Positions 1-5,450 of a stretch of 6,743 bases of DNA are shown here, in pieces. Origin of the DNA: Candidatus Methanoperedentaceae archaeon (GTDB taxonomy: Archaea > Halobacteriota > Methanosarcinia > Methanosarcinales > Methanoperedenaceae); assembly GCA_014859785.1 (NCBI GenBank), contig JACUTP010000098.1:1-6743 (forward strand), in the 5' to 3' direction. The notes under the pieces were generated by a model. That model had not been told where the DNA came from, did not search any database, and saw only the letters and a list, made by a program, of their open reading frames with translations. Every line of letters begins with the position of its first letter. The stretch's first letter is position 1. The position numbers were made by a program, and so were the translations under genes.

Positions 1-32
1 ACACCATCACCCACTTTGTAAAGTATAGTCAT
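1..32 (-). CDS. 5' end of a minus-strand gene leaving the window, possibly a TatD-associated radical SAM protein
   Basis: Only the first ten codons and part of the eleventh are present, reading MTILYKVGDGV from an ATG at 32-30. The start is credible because the minus strand carries AAGGAGAGAG at 46-37, with GGAG eight bases before the ATG. From memory, this N-terminus resembles the TatD-linked radical SAM family, whose members begin with a similar strand followed by a cysteine-rich radical SAM motif; that motif would lie outside the window and cannot be seen. The product is therefore a weak guess, while the existence of a gene start is better supported. The sequence upstream of this gene is the relic of an unrelated gene on the opposite strand. 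Confidence 0.5.
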   Translation of the reverse strand, partial: MTILYKVGDG

Positions 33-36
33 TAAT

Positions 37-46
37 CTCTCTCCTT
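37..46 (-). promoter_or_regulatory. Shine-Dalgarno site of the leftward gene
   Basis: The minus strand reads AAGGAGAGAG, ending four bases before the ATG, with the GGAG core eight bases from it. This is the main evidence that the leftward ATG at 32-30 is a real start. Confidence 0.55.
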
Positions 47-48
47 GA

Positions 49-402
49 TATGACCTTCTGCGCCTTGCAAGGATGACGGCAAATACTGATTACGAAATAA
101 AAGCAGTGGAACCTGGAAAGGCTTTTTCAGGAACCGTAACACGTTCTCCTGCGGCATACACCATGCTTATGCAGGCACTTGACTTTGCAATCGGGCCAGA
201 CAGTGAGGTGGTTATAATTGGTGACCGGGAAGCTGAGGATACAAAGGCAATGTTTGAACCACTGGGTAAGGAGTTCCTACCAAACAAGGTTGTAATTTTC
301 CGCCCTGCAAAGGAAGAACATTCGGAAATCATGAGCCTTGCTCCGTATACTCGTGACATGTCAGATAAAATCTGCATTAGTTTGGTATTCAGGCAACAAT
401 GA
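49..402 (+). pseudogene. C-terminal relic of a YyaL/SSP411 (DUF255) thioredoxin-domain protein
   Basis: The frame reads YDLLRLARMTAN from position 49, directly after an in-frame TGA at 46-48. It continues through TRSPAAYTMLMQALDF, EVVIIGDREAEDTKAM and EFLPNKVVIFRP to LAPYTRD. These are the hallmarks of the C-terminal end of SSP411/YyaL proteins, which normally run 600-700 residues with an N-terminal thioredoxin-like domain and an (alpha/alpha)6 barrel. Only about 117 residues remain. Family-like sequence begins before the first ATG (73), so that ATG is an internal methionine and not a natural start. The 3' end (DKICISLVFRQQ, then TGA) looks like a degraded version of the usual ending, which is roughly GK-TAYVCRN followed by a Cys and a PTTD motif; the last part is missing. 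No promoter or ribosome site precedes it. Most likely a non-functional remnant. Confidence 0.7.
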
Positions 403-467
403 ATAAAAGTATATTTGCTATTATTAATATAGTGAAGGACATGGAAATTAATTGAATAAGTGATATC

Positions 468-581
468 ATGGACAAAACTCTTAATGTATTGATCGTTGAA
501 TATCCTGATGATGACGCCCTATTACTGACCGAAAACCAGCTTAATGGTGAAATTAGCCTGAATAGGAACAAAGGAATTTAA
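468..581 (+). pseudogene. Stub of a response-regulator receiver domain (37 codons)
   Basis: The ATG at 468 opens a 37-codon frame ending in TAA at 579-581. Its first 20 residues, MDKTLNVLIVEYPDDDALLL, match the opening strand and helix of receiver domains in sensor/regulator proteins, which usually read LxVLIVED followed by S/N-x-x-D and ALLL. The acidic pair that binds Mg2+ is altered (E11 kept, the next Asp replaced by Tyr12). Everything after the first helix is gone, including the phospho-acceptor Asp, the Thr/Ser and the Lys, and the remaining 12-15 residues look random. It sits just before an intact receiver gene but is of a different subtype, so it looks like a separate decayed gene and not a duplicate. 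Translation into a short peptide cannot be excluded. Confidence 0.6.
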
Positions 582-591
582 TTTAATATTA
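577..591 (+). promoter_or_regulatory. Candidate TATA element of the receiver-PAS-PAS gene
   Basis: An AT-only stretch, TTTAATTTAATATTA, lies about 30-45 bases before the ATG at 622. Archaeal initiation about 25 bases downstream would give a short leader that includes all or part of the GGAGG site at 609-613. The surroundings are AT-rich, so specificity is low. Confidence 0.35.
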
Positions 592-608
592 CATTTATAA
601 GAGGAAAA

Positions 609-613
609 GGAGG
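609..613 (+). promoter_or_regulatory. Shine-Dalgarno site GGAGG of the receiver-PAS-PAS gene
   Basis: GGAGG lies eight bases before the ATG at 622, within a purine-rich run (601-621). It fixes the start of this gene and separates it from the receiver stub, which ends 40 bases upstream. Confidence 0.75.
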
Positions 614-621
614 AAAAGAAG

Positions 622-1743
622 ATGAAAGGTTCGCACGTACTGATAATTGAAGATGAAATCATAGTTGCAGAGGATATTAAGAGAACCCTGCAGAATCTGG
701 GATATATTGTTTCTGCAGTGGTACCTTCAGGGGAAGAAGCTGTTAAAATCATAGAAGATAACACCCCGGACCTGATACTTATGGATATTGTATTGCATGG
801 GGAAATGGATGGTATAGAAACCGCAAAACAAATTAGCTATAATTATAATATTCCTGTAATTTATATTACGGCATATTCTGATGAGAAGATTCTGGAACGT
901 GCAAAAGTAACTGAGCCTTTTGGATATATAATAAAACCTTTCAAGGAAAGGGAATTACACATTAACATCGAGATTGCCTTATATAAACACCAGATGGAGA
1001 ATAAATCAAAAGAAAGCAGGAAATGGTATTCAACAACCCTGAAAAGTATCGGGGATGGCGTGATTGCTGTGGATTCCAATGGTACTGTCTCTTATATGAA
1101 CCCGGTTGCAGAGTCTATGACCGGATGGAAACTGGATGAGGCAGCCGGAAAGCCACTTGAAGAGGTATATAACATTTTGAATCCAAACGAGTCGGGAATG
1201 GTTGATGGTCCGGTTACCAGGACCCGGCTGGAAGGAGTCTATGTGGGTAAGGCTTACCAGACAGTAATGATAACTAAAAACAATTCCAGAATCCCGATTG
1301 AAGAGAGCAGCGACCCAATCAGGGATGATAAAGGAAACATAATCGGGTCTGTTATGGTTTTCCGTGATGTTACAGAGGACAGGGAGGTGCATAACGAAAA
1401 CGAAGCTCTTATGGAAATTTATGAATCCGTCCTTAACAGTATCGCAACAGGTATTTTCGTGACGAATAAAGATGATGTTGTCAATTACGTTAATAAGAAA
1501 ATGGAACCTGTTGTTGGAATCGAGCAAATCATTACAGGAGAAGGTATTTTACCAGATAGCATAAGGGATGTATTCAATCCATATTATTTAATGGCTAAAG
1601 ATACGTTGCAACCGGTTTATTATAAAGACGTGCCTTTTGTTATTGAGGTGGGACGCAGGGAGAGCCAGTCCGGCAGGTTGATTCCATTAATTAAGGATGG
1701 GGAATATAACGGGATGATTTGTACTGTTGAGGATATGCCTTAA
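622..1743 (+). CDS. Response regulator: receiver domain followed by two PAS domains, no kinase
   Basis: This 373-residue protein starts with a complete CheY-like receiver (about residues 4-122). It has the acidic pocket D11/E12, phospho-acceptor D55 in LILMDI, T83 in YITAYS and K105 in IIKPF, so it should accept phosphate from a histidine kinase. A linker helix with ESRKW leads into PAS domain 1 (about 134-250; GDGVIAVD, NPVAESMTGW, and GSVMVFRDVTE at its end) and PAS domain 2 (about 265-371; SIATGIFVTN, closing GMICTVEDMP). There is no HisKA, HATPase, GGDEF or DNA-binding domain, so output is probably through protein contact. Receiver-PAS proteins of this kind are common in methanogen-related archaea as intermediates in phospho-relays. 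PAS ligands cannot be predicted, and I see no CxxCH haem motif. It converges with the TPR gene, 44 bases apart. It is cytoplasmic, with no signal peptide or membrane segment. Confidence 0.9.
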   Translation: MKGSHVLIIEDEIIVAEDIKRTLQNLGYIVSAVVPSGEEAVKIIEDNTPDLILMDIVLHGEMDGIETAKQISYNYNIPVIYITAYSDEKILERAKVTEPFGYIIKPFKERELHINIEIALYKHQMENKSKESRKWYSTTLKSIGDGVIAVDSNGTVSYMNPVAESMTGWKLDEAAGKPLEEVYNILNPNESGMVDGPVTRTRLEGVYVGKAYQTVMITKNNSRIPIEESSDPIRDDKGNIIGSVMVFRDVTEDREVHNENEALMEIYESVLNSIATGIFVTNKDDVVNYVNKKMEPVVGIEQIITGEGILPDSIRDVFNPYYLMAKDTLQPVYYKDVPFVIEVGRRESQSGRLIPLIKDGEYNGMICTVEDMP

Positions 1744-1787
1744 CTTAAGTATTATTCAATGTCAGGCGCAGGATGGTTATTATATAA

Positions 1788-3368
1788 CTATTCTTCCAGT
1801 CCTGAGAATCCCCATTTGTTATAAGAGTCCATTGCTTCTTTGTATTTCTTCTTTGAAAAAAGGCTATTTCCCTTTATAATTTGTTTTTCAGGCGTATTCT
1901 TTATTTCAAGATACCTGTCATCTGGATGCAGGTCAGTTCCAGGGTCTAGATTTTCCGGTTCTATTTCCGGTTCTGCGACCTGTTCTTCCACCTGCTCAAC
2001 CAATGGTTCAGTTTCCTTACCTGATACCACATCAACTGGAATTACAGTACGCAAATCATTATATGGTTCATCTTCCGGAATTACAGGCTGGGATTCTGCA
2101 ACTTCATCATCAACATTACCAGGTTCAGAATCCTGTACTTCTTCACTTCCATACATCCCGTATCTGGATGACCCGGATTCCGTAACCTGGGTATCATCCC
2201 TGTGCATTCCGGCTATATCAGGTTCAGATAAAGGCTGCCGGAAACCAGGATGGTCAGGTTCAGTTATATGAGCAAGATTTTCCGGTTCCATTTCCGGTTC
2301 TGCGACCTGTTCTTCCACCTGCTCAACCAATGGTTCAGTTTCCTTACCTGATACCACATCAACTGGAATTACAGTACGCAAATCATTATATGGTTCATCT
2401 TCCGGAATTACAGGCTGGGATTCTGCAACTTCATCATCAACATTACCAGGTTCAGAATCCTGTACTTCTTCACTTCCATACATCCCGTATCTGGATGACC
2501 CGGATTCCGTAACCTGGGTATCATCCCTGTGCATTCCGGCTATATCAGGTTCAGATAAAGGCTGCCGGAAACCAGGATGGTCAGGTTCAGTTATATGAGC
2601 AAGATTTTCCGGTTTTTCATAAAAATTTACAGTTTCATGAACTGCATTTTGGACTTGCTCATATCCAATTAAATCCTCTTCCCCATAATTACCAGAAGAG
2701 CTGGCTTCCGGTGAACCTTTAATCTTCCTCATTTCTTTTATTTTAGCAAGTGCGGTATTTTTATTACTCCGTATTTTTTCAATTTCCGGATTTATTTTGA
2801 GTGCATTATCATACGACTCAACAGCTTCGGAAAAACGGTTGAGGGTATAAAGTACCAATCCCCTGTTATTCAAAACCGCTGCATCACCCGGAGCAAGTTC
2901 AAGCGCCCTGTCATAAGCAAGAAGTGCTTCTTCAAAACTCCTGCTCTTAAACAGGACATCACCCTTACTGCACCAGGCATCAGCATCACCCGGTTTTTTC
3001 TCAAGAATATCATCATAACACAGGATTGCTTTTTCATAATTCCCCATTTTTTCCAGGGTCATTCCATTATTAAAAATGATATCCACATCATCCGGATTAA
3101 TTTTGAGAGCCTTATTATAACACCATACGGCAGCCTGTAACCTCTCCATTCGCGCTAAAGCAAGACCTTTGTTGTTCAAGGCACTGCTTGAACCAGGAGT
3201 TAGTTTTAAAGCTTTATTGTAACATTTAACCGCTTCTGCATACTTCATTTTTTCAACAAGGTTATTTCCCTGTTCGATAAGTGCCCGTACATCAGCAGGC
3301 GTATCATTTTTTTTACTATTATCCTGGTCTTTTTTTTTCTTTTTGAATATCTTATCTAAAAGAGTCAT
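1788..3368 (-). CDS. TPR-repeat protein with a duplicated acidic disordered linker
   Basis: The product has 526 residues. After a lysine-rich start (MTLLDKIFKKKKKDQ) come five consecutive TPRs at about 27-196 with exact 34-residue spacing; the helix-B endings LKLTP, LKINP, LEKKP, LELAP and LKINP have their prolines at 58, 92, 126, 160 and 194. Residues about 215-475 are acidic, rich in Pro, Glu, Ser and Asp, and look disordered. Within them one 109-residue unit occurs twice (253-361 and 362-470), beginning PENLAHITEP, with one difference near its end (Met360 versus Ile469). A single further TPR-like hairpin (about 497-518, GNSLFSKKKYKEAMDSYNK) ends the protein. TPRs bind partner proteins or peptides, so a scaffold role is likely; the partner is unknown. 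No signal peptide or membrane helix is visible. The ATG at 3368-3366 has only a weak ribosome site (GGAA). The gene follows the HEAT-CheC gene by 153 bases and may have its own promoter. Confidence 0.88.
   Translation of the reverse strand: MTLLDKIFKKKKKDQDNSKKNDTPADVRALIEQGNNLVEKMKYAEAVKCYNKALKLTPGSSSALNNKGLALARMERLQAAVWCYNKALKINPDDVDIIFNNGMTLEKMGNYEKAILCYDDILEKKPGDADAWCSKGDVLFKSRSFEEALLAYDRALELAPGDAAVLNNRGLVLYTLNRFSEAVESYDNALKINPEIEKIRSNKNTALAKIKEMRKIKGSPEASSSGNYGEEDLIGYEQVQNAVHETVNFYEKPENLAHITEPDHPGFRQPLSEPDIAGMHRDDTQVTESGSSRYGMYGSEEVQDSEPGNVDDEVAESQPVIPEDEPYNDLRTVIPVDVVSGKETEPLVEQVEEQVAEPEMEPENLAHITEPDHPGFRQPLSEPDIAGMHRDDTQVTESGSSRYGMYGSEEVQDSEPGNVDDEVAESQPVIPEDEPYNDLRTVIPVDVVSGKETEPLVEQVEEQVAEPEIEPENLDPGTDLHPDDRYLEIKNTPEKQIIKGNSLFSKKKYKEAMDSYNKWGFSGLEE
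1948..2601. repeat. Two tandem 327-bp copies inside the TPR gene
   Basis: Copy 1 spans 1948-2274 and copy 2 spans 2275-2601. Read by eye they differ at one base only (T at 1962, C at 2289). The unit is 327 bp, exactly 109 codons, so the frame is kept. A 13-base sequence, AGATTTTCCGGTT, marks both copy starts (1948 and 2275) and recurs once after the second copy (2602-2614). The near identity, including synonymous positions, points to a very recent duplication. Confidence 0.95.
3330..3338 (-). repeat. A9 homopolymer in codons near the start of the TPR gene
   Basis: The coding strand has nine consecutive A within the KKKKK run (residues 9-13). A second tract of eight A lies at 3314-3307, within the following KKND. 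Both are within the first 21 codons, where slippage would cause early frameshift. Such tracts can be slippage-prone or sequencing-error-prone. Confidence 0.7.
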
Positions 3369-3399
3369 TTCTAAGTTCCATAATATTTAAAGCTTAATC

Positions 3400-3410
3400 A
3401 ATATTTAAGT
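3400..3410 (-). promoter_or_regulatory. Candidate TATA element of the TPR gene
   Basis: The minus strand reads ACTTAAATATT, centred about 37 bases before the ATG, which would give a leader of roughly 10-12 bases. A second box, CTTTAAATATTA (3392-3381), is nearer but would place initiation inside the coding region. This suggests that the TPR gene can be transcribed independently of the HEAT-CheC gene upstream. Confidence 0.4.
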
Positions 3411-3521
3411 CTGAGTATGCATATCATCACACTTTGCGGGTTCTTATAGTTGGGTTCCCTGGTTGTGCACCCCGGGATTAATCGAATATACCTGAATCAC
3501 ACACATGTCCGGATTAATAAT

Positions 3522-5174
3522 CTAGAATAACTTTTGAATTATTGTGTCAAAAGATTTCGGGTCGAGAAGTATAATTAACCGCCCGGTTTTATTCTCACCA
3601 AAATTCATATCAGTTGCAAGTGCAAACTCAACTTCCCCGGCAACTTCCTCCATGTTACTTTCTGCAATATCCGAAGAGTTGCCTGTTTTGAATACCGGGG
3701 CATTCAGGGTGATGGGTACTTGAATGAATTCTGATATGGCACTGACATATTGCCCGCCGAAAATATTTGCCGATTCTTTAACTGTCGATATTATATCTTC
3801 CGTAAATTCGTTTATTGTTTCATCCGGCGGGATGCAAAGCAGTTCATTTGCAATTTTCAGGGCAATGTCCTTTGAGAGATAAAACATCAAATTTCCACTT
3901 ATATTTACTGAAGGGTCGTTGCCATGAAGCTGGACATCAATCAATACTATTTCTTCCCCCAGATTGGTAATCTCGTTTTGCATTTCGTCAATTTGCACGA
4001 TACGTAACGGTGATTTAATTGATTCATCCTGCCCGGTTAATCCTGTTACTGTTGAGGCTGCATTTGCCATCCCGGACGTTCCGATATTATTCAAAAGACC
4101 AATAACCGAGTCAATATTCAAGTCTGATTCATGCACGGGCGCTGGAACCACGGAAGGCACAGGTTCAGGTTCGTTAACTGCATGGGGTACTTCCGGCTGC
4201 ACACACCCCGCACCGTTTCTTTCTTGCTCCTGATATTCCTCATAAACAGTTCCGGTTGAAGAGCCTGTATCAATTCTTAATTCATTAAGTGTTTTTTTTG
4301 TCCCTGCAGGTTGCTCATCCCTGTACCATCCCGCTTCCGGTAGCGGGGGCATTTTGTAATTCTTTACGGGTTCTGTCATTACATATTCATGCCCATTGTT
4401 TGCAAGTTGCAGCCATACGGAACTTTTATGCCCGCCATTATTTTGGTCTATATAACTGAATAAGATATCAACCGAAACCAGCCCGTCAAAGGCATTTTTT
4501 AACCCCACGGTAATCCGCCGCTTATTTTTTCCAGCTGAACGTGAATCAGAATCAGTATCATCTACAATAACATCTTTTGAGAAATTCACCCCGTTACCGC
4601 GTCCATTACAATTTTTCAATCCGTCTTCAACCCTGGTGATATATTCGCATTCAAACCCATTTGACGGAACGTCGATGATTAATAGTGGAATATCCACCAG
4701 GTCGGAATATGCTTGCCTGCTGTTATATTTTTGCTGGCAATTTTCATCATTAATAGATTCTAATTTAATAATCGATTCCCTTGCTATTTTTTTCAGTTCA
4801 GGCGCAGCTTCTTTCAGGATAGATTTTAACCCCTCAACTGCCCTCATATCACCGATTCTTCCAAGCGCCCATGCTGCCTGCACTTTTACATTATCACTCC
4901 TGTCATTCAACAGTCCTATTAAAGGAAGTGTGGCTTTTGCATCCCCTATCTCACCAAGAGCCCATGCCGCACTTGACCTGACTATTACAGCTTCGTCTTC
5001 AAGAAGTTCAATTAAAGGTATTACGGATTTTTTTGACTTGATTTCGCCAATAGTTTGTATAATGTCCCTTTTCTCTATTGTTGTGCTGATATTGATTCTC
5101 CGGAGCAGGCCATCAACATCCCCGATTTTTCTTATTCCTGCAGGGTAACTGAGAGATACAGACAATTTTAACAC
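3522..5174 (-). CDS. HEAT-repeat protein fused to a CheC-type phosphatase domain
   Basis: The product has 550 residues. Residues about 15-140 are HEAT-like repeats (PBS-lyase type), clearest at SAAWALGEIGD and QAAWALGRIGD, with tryptophans 31 residues apart (W71, W102). Residues about 155-290 form a beta-rich segment I do not recognise, followed by a Pro/Glu linker to about 350. The last 200 residues match the CheC layout, with two pseudo-symmetric halves. The first helix, LLNNIGTSGMANAAS, matches the family's KEIGNIGAGHAA but has Leu360 in place of the catalytic Glu (Asn363 kept). The second, KESANIFGGQYVSAISEF, keeps E467 and N470. CheC dephosphorylates phospho-CheY-like receivers, so phosphatase activity through the second site is plausible. 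No che or archaellum genes are in view. The start is uncertain: GTG (5174) sits where a TATA-like box would place initiation, while TTG at codon 4 (5165) has an AGGTG site six bases upstream. Confidence 0.85.
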   Translation of the reverse strand: MLKLSVSLSYPAGIRKIGDVDGLLRRINISTTIEKRDIIQTIGEIKSKKSVIPLIELLEDEAVIVRSSAAWALGEIGDAKATLPLIGLLNDRSDNVKVQAAWALGRIGDMRAVEGLKSILKEAAPELKKIARESIIKLESINDENCQQKYNSRQAYSDLVDIPLLIIDVPSNGFECEYITRVEDGLKNCNGRGNGVNFSKDVIVDDTDSDSRSAGKNKRRITVGLKNAFDGLVSVDILFSYIDQNNGGHKSSVWLQLANNGHEYVMTEPVKNYKMPPLPEAGWYRDEQPAGTKKTLNELRIDTGSSTGTVYEEYQEQERNGAGCVQPEVPHAVNEPEPVPSVVPAPVHESDLNIDSVIGLLNNIGTSGMANAASTVTGLTGQDESIKSPLRIVQIDEMQNEITNLGEEIVLIDVQLHGNDPSVNISGNLMFYLSKDIALKIANELLCIPPDETINEFTEDIISTVKESANIFGGQYVSAISEFIQVPITLNAPVFKTGNSSDIAESNMEEVAGEVEFALATDMNFGENKTGRLIILLDPKSFDTIIQKLF

Positions 5175-5192
5175 CTTTTTCGTTAATGCTTG

Positions 5193-5206
5193 ATTAAATT
5201 AAATAA
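5193..5206 (-). promoter_or_regulatory. Candidate TATA element of the HEAT-CheC gene
   Basis: The minus strand reads TTATTTAATTTAAT, centred about 26 bases before the GTG at 5174. Archaeal spacing would start the transcript at or near that codon, implying a leaderless or very short-leader mRNA. Confidence 0.4.
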
Positions 5207-5241
5207 TGTGATTCTTTTTTCAAACCGTTACCTTAATCTTC

Positions 5242-5273
5242 TTGTCACACTGCCATATACCAGGTTGTGACAA
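5242..5273. promoter_or_regulatory. Inverted repeat TTGTCACA-N16-TGTGACAA, possible operator
   Basis: Perfect 8-base arms lie at 5242-5249 and 5266-5273, with centres 24 bases apart. CTG (5250-5252) and CAG (5261-5263) extend the symmetry after a two-base offset. The dyad lies in the divergent intergenic region, about 36 bases upstream of the HEAT-CheC TATA-like box and about 46 bases upstream of the GNAT one. It could bind a dimeric regulator acting on either gene, or form a hairpin. No T-run follows it directly, so a terminator is less likely. Confidence 0.45.
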
Positions 5274-5318
5274 ACAGTGGGAATTTATTGTGAAAAAACC
5301 AATAATTACCCGGGATAT

Positions 5319-5330
5319 GTTTAAATACTT
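5319..5330 (+). promoter_or_regulatory. Candidate TATA element of the GNAT/DUF2156 unit
   Basis: GTTTAAATACTT is the best TATA-like box on the plus strand of the divergent region. It predicts transcription starting near 5350, about 100 bases before the first standard in-frame start codon (TTG 5451) of the GNAT gene. The 5175-5450 region otherwise holds the opposite-strand box, the inverted repeat and an apparently unused coding-like frame described under the GNAT gene. Confidence 0.45.
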
Positions 5331-5450
5331 AAATTCTTAATAAAGGATACATTTGAAGGTGAGTTTAGGTCAAACGAATCACATAACGATGATGAACCTC
5401 CAGATCCTATAAATGGATATGGTTCTTTTAATGCTCTTATACGTGAAGCG

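Noticed and set aside
90..377. Minus-strand 95-codon frame
   Set aside because: It is antisense to the YyaL relic, whose plus-strand translation matches a known family. The minus-strand product shows no family features and no ribosome site.
389..764. Two minus-strand frames (389-571 and 522-764)
   Set aside because: They lie antisense to the receiver stub and the start of the receiver gene. Composition is AT-driven hydrophobic, and no credible start signals are seen.
861..1527. Two minus-strand frames of 72 and 165 codons opposite the receiver-PAS-PAS gene
   Set aside because: The plus strand encodes clear receiver and PAS motifs across the whole stretch. The antisense products look like random shadows.
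1744..1787. Terminator between the convergent receiver and TPR genes
   Set aside because: The 44 bases show only a small ACTTAAGT palindrome, with neither a stable stem nor a T-run in either direction.
1840..2512. Plus-strand frames at 1840-2271, 2003-2185 and 2330-2512
   Set aside because: They are antisense to the TPR gene. The last two are identical only because they lie in the two copies of the 327-bp repeat.
1948..2614. CRISPR array or mobile element as explanation of the direct repeats
   Set aside because: There are only two adjacent long copies and no spacers, the unit is a multiple of three within one reading frame, and there are no terminal inverted repeats or transposase.
3415..3521. 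Short direct repeats ATTAATCC and possible hairpins between the HEAT-CheC and TPR genes
   Set aside because: The GGATTAAT pair (near 3475 and 3511) and the GTGCAC and CCCGGG palindromes are short, and no stem with a T-run forms, so I do not call a terminator or RNA.
3964..5148. Plus-strand frames at 3964-4233 and 4636-5148
   Set aside because: They are antisense to the HEAT-CheC gene, which has strong domain matches. Serine-rich composition is typical of the reverse complement of helical repeats.
5353..5412. Nineteen-codon ORF from TTG 5353 as a leader peptide
   Set aside because: It has a ribosome-like AAAGGA but no recognisable attenuator features. A frameshifted former start of the GNAT gene explains it at least as well, so it is discussed there instead.
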